A model generated the notes under the pieces. That model saw only the letters and a program-made list of their open reading frames with translations, did not search any database and had not been told where the DNA came from. A program made the position numbers and the translations under genes. From Acidimicrobiales bacterium (GTDB taxonomy: Bacteria > Actinomycetota > Acidimicrobiia > Acidimicrobiales > SZUA-35), in contig JANQPB010000027.1 of the NCBI GenBank assembly GCA_028285495.1, forward strand, positions 62,001 through 126,000: DNA of 64,000 nt, read 5' to 3'. Positions 44,695 to 53,453 of the stretch are shown here, piece by piece. Position 1 is the first letter of the stretch; every line of letters starts with the position of its first letter.

Positions 44695-46640
44695 CGGCCC
44701 GCCACCTCGTAGGCCTCGGCCAGCGCCCGGTAGCCGGGGTCGGCCAGCAGCTCGGCGTGGGTGCCCGAGGCGGCGATCCGACCGCCGGCCAGGTACAGGA
44801 CCCGGTCGGCCAGGGCGATGGTGGAGACCCGCTGGGCCACGATCAGCGTGGTGGTCGACTTCGTGGCCCGCAGCGCCTCGAGGATCCGGAGCTCGATACG
44901 GGGGTCGACGGCGCTGGTGGCGTCGTCGAGGATGAGGAGCCGCGGCTGGCGGACGAGGGCCCTGGCCAGGGCAACCCGCTGGCGCTGGCCGCCGGACAGG
45001 GTCACGCCCCGCTCGCCGACCAGGGTGTCCCAGCCGGCGGGCAGCCGCTCGATGAACTCGTCGACGTGGGCGATCGACGCCGCCCGCTCGAGATCCCCGA
45101 GGTCGATCGGTTCGGCGAGCGGCCCGGCCGGCGGGCCGGGGGCCGGACCGAGCTCGACGTTGGCCCGTAGCGTGTCGGCGAAGAGGAAGGACTCCTGGAA
45201 GACCAGGGCGACGGCGGCGGCGCGTTCGGGCTCGGCCACGGCGCTGAGCGGGACACCGCCGACCTCGATGGCGCCGGACGACGGCGGGATCAGCCCCGAG
45301 ACGAGCGAGCAGAGCGTCGACTTGCCGGACCCGGTCGAGCCGACGAGCGCCACCACCTCGCCCGGTTCGATCGTCAGGTCGACCCGCCGGAGGACCACCG
45401 GGGGGGCCTCGGCCGGGCCCGCGCCGGTGACGATCGGGGCGGCGATCCCGGCGGTGACGGCGCCGTGGTCGGCCGACAGGGCGGCGGGATCGACGGTCGG
45501 GTAGCGGAAGGTGACCCCGCGGAGGGCGACCGACAGCGGACCGGCGGGCAGCGGGGTCGGCGGATCGGGCTGTGGTGGGACGGGCTGGCGGAAGACGGTC
45601 TCGAGCCGCCGGCGGGAGACCACCGACGGGGGGACCATCTCCAGGAAGAACCCGAGGACCCGCATCGGCAGGGCGAGCACGGTGAACAGGGCCGCCACCT
45701 GGACCAGGTCACCCCGGCTGATGGCGCCGGCACCGATCCGGTAGGTGCCGAAGACGACCACGACCACGATCCCCAGGTTGGGCAGCGCCTCCATGATCAC
45801 CTCGAAGAACGCCCGCACGTAGCCGACCGTCACCCGGTGGCGGCGCAGCCTCTGGGCCGCGCCGTCGAAGCGACGGCCCTCGGCCTCGGCCCGGCCGAGC
45901 GTCTTGACGATCAGGGCGCCGTCGAAGCTCTCGTGGGCGATGGTCGACACGTGCCCGACGGAGGCCTGGACGGCGGCGGCCGGCCCCTCGATGCGGCGGC
46001 TGTAGACCCGGTTCAGCAGGGTGAGGGCGGGGAAGATCAGGAAGGCGACGAGGGCGAGCCAGACGTCGATCACGAGCAGGGACCCGGCCGAGAACACGGC
46101 GAGGAACACGACCCCGAGCGAGAACGGCAGGGGGTGGAGCAGCTCGGTCGACATCTCGGTGTCGTTGTCGGCGTGGGCCAGCAGCTGGCCGGCCGGGGTC
46201 CGCTGGTGCCATGACAGGGGCAATGAGAGGTACTGGCCGCCGAGCCGGCGGCGGAGGGTCCGCTGGTTCCGCTCGCTCGTCATCCCGGCGAAGTAGCGCC
46301 GGGTGACGACGCCCGTGACGCGGAGGAAGGTCATGGCGGCAACGGCGGCGACACCCCAGCCCAGGGCGTCGGAGGGGATCTCGCCGTCCTCGAAGGTCGG
46401 GAAGATGACGTCGTCGGTGAGGCGACCGAGCACGATGGTGGAGCCGACGGTTGCTGCCGCATAGAGGGCCGCACCGGTGACGGCGACGACAAAGGGCAGC
46501 GGATGGAGCCGGACGAGCTCGCGGATCAGCCGCAGGCCCTGGCGGGTGGTGCTGCCGACCTCAGGCGCAGGCGACGGCGAGGCGGGCGCGGCATCGACGG
46601 CGGAACCGGCGGTACCGGTCGTCTGGCCGTTCTGAGCCAT
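44691..46640 (-). CDS. ABC exporter half-transporter 1 (degenerate Walker B)
   Basis: 649-aa TMD-NBD protein. Walker A is VGSTGSGKST, signature is canonical LSGGQRQRVALARA, but Walker B ends LLILDDATSAVD, where Asp replaces the catalytic Glu. This is the expected complement of the second subunit (catalytic Glu, deviant signature): one consensus and one degenerate ATP site per dimer. ATG 46640 is preferred over GTG 46646 because GGGAGG stands 5 nt before it. First gene of the two-gene operon. Confidence 0.92.
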   Translation of the reverse strand: MAQNGQTTGTAGSAVDAAPASPSPAPEVGSTTRQGLRLIRELVRLHPLPFVVAVTGAALYAAATVGSTIVLGRLTDDVIFPTFEDGEIPSDALGWGVAAVAAMTFLRVTGVVTRRYFAGMTSERNQRTLRRRLGGQYLSLPLSWHQRTPAGQLLAHADNDTEMSTELLHPLPFSLGVVFLAVFSAGSLLVIDVWLALVAFLIFPALTLLNRVYSRRIEGPAAAVQASVGHVSTIAHESFDGALIVKTLGRAEAEGRRFDGAAQRLRRHRVTVGYVRAFFEVIMEALPNLGIVVVVVFGTYRIGAGAISRGDLVQVAALFTVLALPMRVLGFFLEMVPPSVVSRRRLETVFRQPVPPQPDPPTPLPAGPLSVALRGVTFRYPTVDPAALSADHGAVTAGIAAPIVTGAGPAEAPPVVLRRVDLTIEPGEVVALVGSTGSGKSTLCSLVSGLIPPSSGAIEVGGVPLSAVAEPERAAAVALVFQESFLFADTLRANVELGPAPGPPAGPLAEPIDLGDLERAASIAHVDEFIERLPAGWDTLVGERGVTLSGGQRQRVALARALVRQPRLLILDDATSAVDPRIELRILEALRATKSTTTLIVAQRVSTIALADRVLYLAGGRIAASGTHAELLADPGYRALAEAYEVAGR

Positions 46641-46955
46641 CGTCACCTCCCTCGCGCTCGCGGGACCGGGCGCGAAACGGCCCAGCGGAACGGCCCGGGC
46701 GCTGCACGTCGGGCGGAAACGGGCCGACCATCGACACTACCAGCGGCCGGTGACGGCCGAGAGCGGTTTGTGTCACTGCCACGAGTGGCCGCCACGACCG
46801 GGGGGCAGCGGCCCGCAGAACGACCGAGCGACACCACCGGTGGGTGGTGGACCACCGGTGATGCCGCCGCCGAGCACCGGGACCGACGACCCGCCGTCGA
46901 GCCGGCTCCGGTGCTGTTGAGGTGGACTCTAGGAAGCACCCCGTCCGGCCGGAAG

Positions 46956-46969
46956 GGGGACCGGTCCCC
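46956..46969. promoter_or_regulatory. 14-bp palindrome upstream of Ser/Thr kinase gene
   Basis: GGGGACCGGTCCCC, a perfect palindrome followed by ATCC, 34 nt before the TAGGCT box. The same 18 nt (GGGGACCGGTCCCCATCC) occurs at 48094-48111 before the FHA gene. Candidate binding site of a shared regulator. Confidence 0.5.
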
Positions 46970-47003
46970 ATCCTCGGCGCCGGGGGCGGCGGCCACCGAC
47001 CAC

Positions 47004-47009
47004 TAGGCT
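47004..47009 (+). promoter_or_regulatory. -10 box TAGGCT, leaderless start of kinase
   Basis: TAGGCT ends 6 nt before GTG 47016. Confidence 0.5.
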
Positions 47010-47015
47010 GGCCCC

Positions 47016-48065
47016 GTGAGCGGCGGCACCACGGGCGGGGGCGGGCTCAGCGAGCGGGCCGAGCTGGGGATCGACGGGCTCAGCGCCGTCGCCATGGTCG
47101 GCTCGGGCGGCTCGTCGACCGTGTACCGGGCCCGCCAGGACGCACTCGACCGCGAGGTGGCCGTCAAGGTCGTCCACGCCGCCTGGACGATGGAGACCCG
47201 GGAGCGGTTCGAGCACGAGCGCGAGCTGATGGGACGGTTGTCCGGCCACACGGCGATCGTCCCGATCTTCGAGACGGGGATCACCAAGCGGGGCGAGCCC
47301 TACCTGCTGATGCCGTACTACCCGAGGGGATCGCTGTTCCGCCTGATGCGGGACCGGGGGCCGCTGCCGTGGATGGAGGCCGGGTTCCTGATCGAGACCG
47401 TGGCCGCCACCCTCGCCGACTGCCACAACGAGGGCATCGTCCACCGCGACGTGAAGCCAGGCAACATCCTCCTGACCCGACACCTCCATCCCCGCGTCGC
47501 CGACTTCGGCATCGCCCTGCCGAGCGAGATGGCCACGTCGCCGGCCACGGTGGCCTACACCCCGTCGTACAGCCCGCCCGAGGCGTTCGAGCCGGGTGTG
47601 GCCGCACCGACGATCGACGTCTACGGGATGGCGGCCACGCTGTGGGCGCTGCTGGCCGGCCGACCGCCGCACGCCGACGGCGACCGGAGCGATCCATCGG
47701 CCAGCCGCGACCGGGCACTGGCCGGGGCACCGGGGCCACCGACCCGCCACACCCCACCGGCGCTGTCGGACCTGATCGCCCGGTCGATGGACCCCGAGCC
47801 CGGCCGACGTCCGCCCGACGCCGCCGCCTTCCTCGCCGAGGTCCGGCGGGTCGGTCGGGTCGGCCACCGGGATGGCTCGGTCCCGCTCGATCTCACCGGC
47901 CGGTCGGACCCCTCGACCGGTCCGGGGGCCCAACTCGGGGCGGGGGGCCACGGCGAGCCGGCGCCGCAGGATCCGCCCGGCGGGACGGGCCTGCTCGTCA
48001 CCATCGGGCTCGTCCTCGGCGGCCTCGCCCTCATCGCCGCCGGCGTCGTCGCCCTGCTCGGCTGA
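47016..48065 (+). CDS. Ser/Thr protein kinase (PknB-type), single-pass
   Basis: 349-aa Hanks-type kinase. Gly loop VGSGGSSTVYRAR, Lys51 in EVAVKVV, catalytic loop HRDVKPGNILL (Asp145), DFG at 163-165, then SPPEAF in place of APE. Residues ~270-320 are a Pro/Gly linker; the protein ends with one membrane span (LLVTIGLVLGGLALIAAGVVALLG) and has no outside sensor domain. It would phosphorylate Ser/Thr on targets read by FHA proteins, two of which are encoded nearby. The start is set by the TAGGCT box. Confidence 0.92.
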   Translation: MSGGTTGGGGLSERAELGIDGLSAVAMVGSGGSSTVYRARQDALDREVAVKVVHAAWTMETRERFEHERELMGRLSGHTAIVPIFETGITKRGEPYLLMPYYPRGSLFRLMRDRGPLPWMEAGFLIETVAATLADCHNEGIVHRDVKPGNILLTRHLHPRVADFGIALPSEMATSPATVAYTPSYSPPEAFEPGVAAPTIDVYGMAATLWALLAGRPPHADGDRSDPSASRDRALAGAPGPPTRHTPPALSDLIARSMDPEPGRRPPDAAAFLAEVRRVGRVGHRDGSVPLDLTGRSDPSTGPGAQLGAGGHGEPAPQDPPGGTGLLVTIGLVLGGLALIAAGVVALLG

Positions 48066-48066
48066 A

Positions 48067-48089
48067 CCGGCGCCGGGGCCGGGCGCCGG
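48067..48089 (+). terminator. GC-rich hairpin after kinase gene
   Basis: CCGGCGCC (48067-48074) and GGCGCCGG (48082-48089) form a perfect 8-bp stem with a 7-nt loop, immediately after the kinase stop. No T-run. Confidence 0.4.
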
Positions 48090-48093
48090 CCGC

Positions 48094-48107
48094 GGGGACC
48101 GGTCCCC
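48094..48107. promoter_or_regulatory. 14-bp palindrome upstream of FHA gene
   Basis: Second copy of GGGGACCGGTCCCC, followed by the same ATCC, 25 nt before the TACGGT box at 48133-48138. Confidence 0.5.
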
Positions 48108-48132
48108 ATCCCGGCGCCCGGGCCGCCCGTTG

Positions 48133-48138
48133 TACGGT
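48133..48138 (+). promoter_or_regulatory. -10 box TACGGT, leaderless start of FHA protein
   Basis: TACGGT ends 6 nt before GTG 48145; this excludes the longer open frame that begins inside the kinase gene. Confidence 0.5.
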
Positions 48139-48144
48139 CGACGG

Positions 48145-48687
48145 GTGAGCGACCCGGCACCCCGACCAGGCGCCCCCGGCGGCCCGTCCGAACCGGCCAG
48201 CCGTCCCCGGTCCCGGCCGCTGGCCCTTCGCCCGGTCCCGGCGCTGCACGGCATCCCGGCCAAGCGGTGCCCCGACGGTCACCCCAACGACCCGGAGGCG
48301 ACCGAGTGCCGGCTCTGCGAGCGCCCGATCGACGTCGCCGCCTCCGTCGTCGACCTCCGACCGGGCCCGCTCGGTCGGTTGCTCCTCGAAGACGGCACGG
48401 CCACCGCGCTGGTGGCCGATCTGGCGGTGGGGCGCTGCCCGCCCGACGACAGCGGCAACGAGACGCTGGTCGTCGCCGGGCGCCAGATCTCCCGCGTGCA
48501 CTTCGCCGTCGAGGTCCGGGGCTGGCGGCTCGGCATCCGCGACCGCGGCTCGACCAACGGCACCTTCATCACCCGCCGGGGCGAGCGGGGTCGACGGCGG
48601 GTCCCCGAGGACCGCTCGGTGCCGATGGCGATCGGCGACGCCATCCACTTCGGGGCCCGGCAGGCGTTGATCGTGCGGCCGGAGTAG
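48145..48687 (+). CDS. FHA-domain protein with Cys-rich N-terminal motif
   Basis: 180-aa protein. A small Cys motif (KRCPDGHPNDPEATECRLC, residues ~40-60) may bind zinc like other short ribbons attached to FHA domains. The FHA domain covers ~75-178: GRCPPDDSGNETLVVAGRQISRVHFAVEV, WRLGIRDRGSTNGTFI, with the phosphothreonine-binding Arg/Ser (R-x-x-S-R-V-H) and the S-T-N-G-T loop. It is the natural reader of the upstream kinase; both genes share the 14-bp palindrome in front. It converges with the minus-strand FHA gene. Confidence 0.88.
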   Translation: MSDPAPRPGAPGGPSEPASRPRSRPLALRPVPALHGIPAKRCPDGHPNDPEATECRLCERPIDVAASVVDLRPGPLGRLLLEDGTATALVADLAVGRCPPDDSGNETLVVAGRQISRVHFAVEVRGWRLGIRDRGSTNGTFITRRGERGRRRVPEDRSVPMAIGDAIHFGARQALIVRPE

Positions 48688-48708
48688 ACGAGCCCGCCGT
48701 CGGCCTCG

Positions 48709-49413
48709 TCAGGCCTGGTCGAGCAACGCCAGATCCTCGACGTCGATCAAGTGGGACCCGATCGCATAGTCGACCAGCCGCTCCCGTCGCTTGACCGCCA
48801 GCGCTCCGAGGTCGCCGTGCACGCCGGGAACGCCGGCGTTGGCCATCTTGATGCAGACGTTGTCGAGCTTGCGGTTGAACTTGGTCAGCTTCCATCCGAG
48901 GCGGGCGGCAGCCGAGCGGTTGGTCGGCACATCGATGATCGACGGGTCGAGCAGGCGGGCCTCGGCCAGCGCCAGCACACACCGCAGCTGATCGGGGGTG
49001 AAGGACAGCTCGGCCCCGGTCACGGTCCTGGTGCCCTCGCCGGTCGCGGTGCCGCCGGGGCCCGGTCGGCCCGCATCCGGCGGCCTGAGCGGGACGTCGA
49101 CGCAGAGCTCGTAGGCGGTCGAGCCGGCCTGGAACCGCAGCGCCGACTCCTCGAACACGAGCGCCATCGTCGAGCCGGGGGCCAGCGTCAGACGCGACGG
49201 CGAGTTGCGGTCGACCACCTCGATGGTGAGGGCCGAACCGACGTTGTGGAGCCACCACAGGCCGTCGGCGTGCTCGAACTGGCCGAGCCGGCGGTGCAGG
49301 TGGCGGTTGTCGTCGATGACCAGGTCGGCGCGACGACCGAAGGAGAAGCGCCCGCCGGCGTCGACCGAGTACTCCTCGCCGAGGAACTCGACCACCAGTT
49401 CGTCACCCGGCAT
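48709..49413 (-). CDS. FHA-like protein with C-terminal winged-helix-like domain
   Basis: 234-aa protein, last gene of the tad operon. Residues ~1-110 resemble a divergent FHA domain (RFSFGRRADLVIDDNRHLHRRLGQFEHADGLWWLHNVGS), here with H-L-H-R-R in place of S-R-x-H. Residues ~140-234 are helical (TPDQLRCVLALAEARLLDP, NRSAAARLGWKLTKFNRKLDNVCIKM) and look like a winged-helix DNA-binding segment. A phosphopeptide-responsive regulator is a reasonable guess. Its start overlaps the end of the LysM-BTAD gene by 11 nt. Confidence 0.7.
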   Translation of the reverse strand: MPGDELVVEFLGEEYSVDAGGRFSFGRRADLVIDDNRHLHRRLGQFEHADGLWWLHNVGSALTIEVVDRNSPSRLTLAPGSTMALVFEESALRFQAGSTAYELCVDVPLRPPDAGRPGPGGTATGEGTRTVTGAELSFTPDQLRCVLALAEARLLDPSIIDVPTNRSAAARLGWKLTKFNRKLDNVCIKMANAGVPGVHGDLGALAVKRRERLVDYAIGSHLIDVEDLALLDQA

Positions 49414-52400
49414 GGGTCATCACCTCACCGTCGGCACCGGACGGGTCGGGCGGCGTGGCGGCGGCCCGGCGCGGGCCGTGGGGGGCCGGCCGGCCGGCGA
49501 CCCGCGTGAACGCCGCCTCCCAACCGGTGGCGACCTCGTCGGCCTCGTCGTGGCGGCCGAGCATCGTCAGCAGCTGGACCTGGCGGGTGGCCGCCGTCTC
49601 CTGCAACGGATCGACGAGCGAGGCCACCTCGCAGGCCCACAGGGCCAGGTGGACGTCGTCGGCCCGATAGGCCCCGTCGCAGAGGTCGAAGCAGGCGTCG
49701 ATCAGCAACGAGCTGGCCTGGGTGGCGATCGCCAGCTGGTGGTCCTCGATCCACGTCCACAGGTGGTCGGGGACGCCGTCGAAGGGCCGCCCGCGGACCT
49801 CGCTGAGTGCGAGATGCAACAGGTTGCGGGCCCGCTCGCCGCTGAGGCCCCTGGCCTGCTCGATCCAGCGCCTCGCCGATCCGAGGTCGGTGATCGTCGA
49901 CCGCACCCGGTGGCGCCCGTCTCCGGCGCTCGGGAACAGCGGGCCGAGCCGGCGGCGCAGATCGGCCAGCGCCTCGTCGACGTCGAGGCGGGGGCTGCCG
50001 TCCGGCCCGGCCGGACCGACCGCCCGGGCGATCTGCTGTCTGGTCGACGGGCCGGCCAATGCGAGAAAGGCCAGGATCGAACGCTGGGGCTCCGACAGGT
50101 CGTCGAGCGCAGACGGGCCACCCTCGATCTCGACCGGACCGAGCACCCGGATCAGCAGGCCGGTGTCGTCGTCGTCCGAGCGGTCGGTGATCTCGTCGTC
50201 CTCGGTTGGCAACTCGGTCACGATCTCGTGCTCGGGGGTCTCCTCGGTCGGGGCCTGCGACGGGCCGGCGCCGAGGGTGGCCGGCGGTGGCGTGAGCGGG
50301 GCGATCGCCCCGGCCGCCGCCTCGTCGTCGACCCACGTCGGCTCGGGCCGGGGCACGATCGGCGCACGCCTGGCGTGGTCGATCAGGGCCTCGACGCCGA
50401 TGATCAGCTCGAGGTCGAAGCTCGGCGCCCTGGCCGACAGGCCGAGCGGTTCGAGGCGGACCTGGTTGTCGTCGATGTCGACGACCATCGAGGGCCGGAA
50501 CGACGGGTCGGCCGGCGGGCCGACGAGGACGACCGACAGCGGCACTCGCCGGTCGCGGGCCCGATCGGCGAGGGCGGCCACGGCCGATCCTGGTCCGACC
50601 TCGTCGCCCCGCACGACGACGACGAGCGCCCTGGCCCGTCCCGCACGGTCGACCACGTCGGCCAGGCCCCAGGACCCCCCGACCGCCGAGGCGGCCAGTG
50701 CCAACTCGACGTCGGCGAGCCAGGCCTCCGCCTCGCCGACCAGCCGGTCGACGGGTCCGGCCCGGACGACCGGGTGGAGCTCGACGCCACCGACGGCGTC
50801 GGAGACCAGCGCGTCGACCGGTGGTCGGCCGCCGGCTGGGTCGACGGTGGTGGCCAGCTCGTGGACGATCGACCGCCCGAGCGCATTGCCCGCACCGTCG
50901 ACGCCGGCGATGGCAACCACCCCGACGGCCTCCAGGTTGACGAGCAGCCCGGCCCCGACCGACGCCAGCGTCGGCACGGGAGCAGGGCCGGTGGCGGGTC
51001 CCGAGCGCCGGCCGATTGCGGCCGGTCCGGTCGACCCGCCGCCGGCCGCCGCCCGGTCGGGCCCGGCCAGCTCGTCGATGAGCGCGACCCCGGCCCGCTG
51101 GCCCGGCGGCAGCACACCACCGTCGACTGCGACCTCACGCCACGGCGCCGGCAGTGGCCCGCCACCGTCGGCCACCACCGCCTCGACCCGGTCGCCGATC
51201 ACCCGGACCGCGACCGGGGTCGGCCAGGGCTCGCCCACCGCCGCGGCGGCGGCCAGCGACGACACCGCACCGATCAGCCGCCCGGCGGCCGTGGTGTCGG
51301 CCCGCTGGCGGAGCACCGTCTCGACGTCGACCAGGTCGATCGGCGGCGGCTCGGGTATCGACGCCTCGCCGGTCTCCGACAGCCGGAGCCGGCGGCTCCG
51401 GCGGAGCAGGCCGAGCAGCCCCGTGGCCACCAGCAGGGCTCCGGAACCGACGGCGACGAGGCCGGGGACGAGCGCCGGGGACCCGTCGCTCCGGGCCCCG
51501 GCCGGCCACTCGTGGTCCGCTCCCCGACCGGGCCCGTCGGGACCGCCCGGTCCGCCGGGACCGGGCGAGCCGCCTCGGCCAGGGGCTGCGGGGGCGACGG
51601 GGGGCGACGGCGCAGCCTCGGCGGCCCGTTCGGCCATCGCCCGCAGATCGTCCGGCGTCGGCCCGGGGCGCAGGTCGGCCTCGGCCGCCCCGCCGCTCGA
51701 ATCGGCCGGACCGTGCTCGTGGCCCCGGTCGACCGTCGACGGTGACGTGGCCGCCCCGGCGCCCGCCAGCACGGCGTCGACGAGCTCGGGGTCGGCGGCA
51801 GGCACGTCGACGGCGTCGGCCGGCAGCAGCAGGATCGAGTCGGGCCAGATCAGGTTGGGGTCGGTGATCCGGAGACCGGACGGCTGGCCCAACGCCGTCG
51901 ACGCCTCGAGGATCTCCGGCCACCGGAACGGGTCCCCGAGGTGGCGCTCGGCGATGTCCCACAGGTTGTCGCCCTCGACGACCTGGTAGGCGGGACCGGC
52001 CCCGGACCCGGTCGACCCCGTCGACCCCTCGTAGACGAGCACGTCGGGTCGGGGGGCACCAACCGGGGACCGACCCACTCGGTCCGGGCCCCCGGCGGGA
52101 TCGGCGGGGTCGGCATCGAGCTGGCCGGGGTCGGCGTCGGCCGGCACCGCCAGCCGCCAGCCGGGACGCACGGTCTCGGTCTGGCCGGTGACCAGCTCGC
52201 CGTCGGGCATCGTGCGGCCGGCGTTCAGCGATCGGAGCTCGCTCCAGCGCATGCCATCGCCGAGCAGCCGCTCGCCCAGGTCCCACCAGTTGTCGCCGCT
52301 TCGGGTGGTGTAGGAGGCGCCGTGCGCCGCCGACCGACCCTCGGCCCGGTCGACGATCGGTGCGGGGCCACCGCCACCGACACGCGGCATCTCGGCCACG

Positions 52401-52876
52401 CCGGACGCGACCCCGAGCGGGCCGGCGCCGACCTCGTCGACGACCATCGCCTGGACGGCCATCGCCGGTGCGGCGATGGGGGCGACCACCGCGGCCCGCG
52501 TCGGGGTGAGCGCCGAGCCGATCAGCACGATCGAGGCCACGAGCTTGCCGACGACGGTCTGGATGCCGGGCAGGACCGGCGCCCGGCCGGACATCCGGCC
52601 CCGGATCAGGGCGAGGAGCTCGACGACGATCGCCAGGGCCAGCTGGACCCAGACGATCCACACGATGACGGCCAGCGTCTTGATCACGAACGCATCGGGG
52701 ATGTCGCCGTCCTCGACGTGGGCACGGACGAGCTCGGCCGACGGCACCTCGGTCGGCAGTGGGAAGCCGACGACGAGCAGCAGGAGCGCCGGGATGCCGA
52801 CCAGCAGGGTCAGCACGAGGACGAGGCTGACCAGCCCCTTGGCCAGGTCGGCGAATCGATGGATGGCGGAGGTCAT
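49403..52876 (-). CDS. Membrane-anchored LysM-BTAD protein (SARP-like regulator)
   Basis: 1157-aa protein. Order: three hydrophobic segments in the first ~135 residues; LysM-like motif 1 (SGDNWWDLGERLLGDGMRW, ~195-250); LysM-like motif 2 (VVEGDNLWDIAERHLGDPFRW, ~295-350); Pro/Gly-rich stretch; further span (LVPGLVAVGSGALLVATGLLGLL, ~480); cytoplasmic part; then a winged-helix (EPQRSILAFLALAGPSTRQQIARAV) and a C-terminal BTAD helical-repeat domain (~1010-1130) as in SARP regulators. It could couple cell-wall sensing to transcription of the pilus genes. No SD is visible. Separated from the TadG-like gene by 76 nt. Confidence 0.8.
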   Translation of the reverse strand: MTSAIHRFADLAKGLVSLVLVLTLLVGIPALLLLVVGFPLPTEVPSAELVRAHVEDGDIPDAFVIKTLAVIVWIVWVQLALAIVVELLALIRGRMSGRAPVLPGIQTVVGKLVASIVLIGSALTPTRAAVVAPIAAPAMAVQAMVVDEVGAGPLGVASGVAEMPRVGGGGPAPIVDRAEGRSAAHGASYTTRSGDNWWDLGERLLGDGMRWSELRSLNAGRTMPDGELVTGQTETVRPGWRLAVPADADPGQLDADPADPAGGPDRVGRSPVGAPRPDVLVYEGSTGSTGSGAGPAYQVVEGDNLWDIAERHLGDPFRWPEILEASTALGQPSGLRITDPNLIWPDSILLLPADAVDVPAADPELVDAVLAGAGAATSPSTVDRGHEHGPADSSGGAAEADLRPGPTPDDLRAMAERAAEAAPSPPVAPAAPGRGGSPGPGGPGGPDGPGRGADHEWPAGARSDGSPALVPGLVAVGSGALLVATGLLGLLRRSRRLRLSETGEASIPEPPPIDLVDVETVLRQRADTTAAGRLIGAVSSLAAAAAVGEPWPTPVAVRVIGDRVEAVVADGGGPLPAPWREVAVDGGVLPPGQRAGVALIDELAGPDRAAAGGGSTGPAAIGRRSGPATGPAPVPTLASVGAGLLVNLEAVGVVAIAGVDGAGNALGRSIVHELATTVDPAGGRPPVDALVSDAVGGVELHPVVRAGPVDRLVGEAEAWLADVELALAASAVGGSWGLADVVDRAGRARALVVVVRGDEVGPGSAVAALADRARDRRVPLSVVLVGPPADPSFRPSMVVDIDDNQVRLEPLGLSARAPSFDLELIIGVEALIDHARRAPIVPRPEPTWVDDEAAAGAIAPLTPPPATLGAGPSQAPTEETPEHEIVTELPTEDDEITDRSDDDDTGLLIRVLGPVEIEGGPSALDDLSEPQRSILAFLALAGPSTRQQIARAVGPAGPDGSPRLDVDEALADLRRRLGPLFPSAGDGRHRVRSTITDLGSARRWIEQARGLSGERARNLLHLALSEVRGRPFDGVPDHLWTWIEDHQLAIATQASSLLIDACFDLCDGAYRADDVHLALWACEVASLVDPLQETAATRQVQLLTMLGRHDEADEVATGWEAAFTRVAGRPAPHGPRRAAATPPDPSGADGEVMTHAG

Positions 52877-52952
52877 GTCGGTGGTCGGTACTTTCGCTCG
52901 GGGCGGGTCGAGGAAGCGGTCGAGGGCATCGGCGGCGGGCCGTTGGGGCCGG

Positions 52953-53453
52953 TCAGGGGTCGTCGACGCCGTCGAGGGCGTTGGCCGACCCGACGGCGGT
53001 GACGGCCCGGCCGGGGAAGAAGAAGGGATTGGGGGCGATGGTGACCTCGACGGCGACGGTCACGTCGGCATCGGGACCCTCGGCCGGTACCACCGCCCAG
53101 GCCTCGACCCGATCGCCGAGGCCGCTGGCGGCCATGAAGTCGGCGACCGCCGACTGGGCCAGGTCACGATCGATCACCGGCCGCCCGTCGGTGCGCCACC
53201 GCTCGAGGTCGACGGCCTGCGTCCCGGCCCGGGCTGCGTTGTCGGCGATGTCTTGGGCCTCGGTCAGCGCACCGAGCGACCGACCGCCGTCGACGACGAG
53301 GGCCAGGCCCGCGAGGATGCCGAGGGCCAGGACGGCGACCAACGCCGAGACGGCGCCGCGGTCGTCACCCCGACCGTCGAGGCGATCGCTGCGGCGATCG
53401 TCGGGGGGTCGGTTCGGCCGGCGGTCACCGTGGCGGCGACGATCGGGCATCAC
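52953..53453 (-). CDS. TadG-like pseudopilin / Flp-pilus-associated protein
   Basis: 166-aa protein with a basic leader, then DDRGAVSALVAVLALGILAGLALVVDGGRSL, a TadG/Rv3654c-like hydrophobic segment, and a periplasm-side beta-rich tail. The prepilin-like RG/AVSAL site lacks the Glu at position +5 that the other three pilin-like proteins keep. ATG 53453 or 53450; the gene overlaps the upstream one. Part of the tad operon. Confidence 0.75.
   Translation of the reverse strand: MMPDRRRHGDRRPNRPPDDRRSDRLDGRGDDRGAVSALVAVLALGILAGLALVVDGGRSLGALTEAQDIADNAARAGTQAVDLERWRTDGRPVIDRDLAQSAVADFMAASGLGDRVEAWAVVPAEGPDADVTVAVEVTIAPNPFFFPGRAVTAVGSANALDGVDDP

Larger units (their letters stand above)
46641..47015. 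other. 375-nt divergent intergenic region (ABC exporter / kinase)
   Basis: Holds no gene. A TAGTGT box on the minus strand (46734-46739) may start the ABC operon with a ~90-nt leader. Two palindromic copies around CACCGGTG (CCACCGGTGG 46834-46843; CCACCGGTG 46852-46860) lie 18 nt apart. The 14-bp palindrome at 46956-46969 and the kinase -10 box lie at the right end. Confidence 0.5.
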
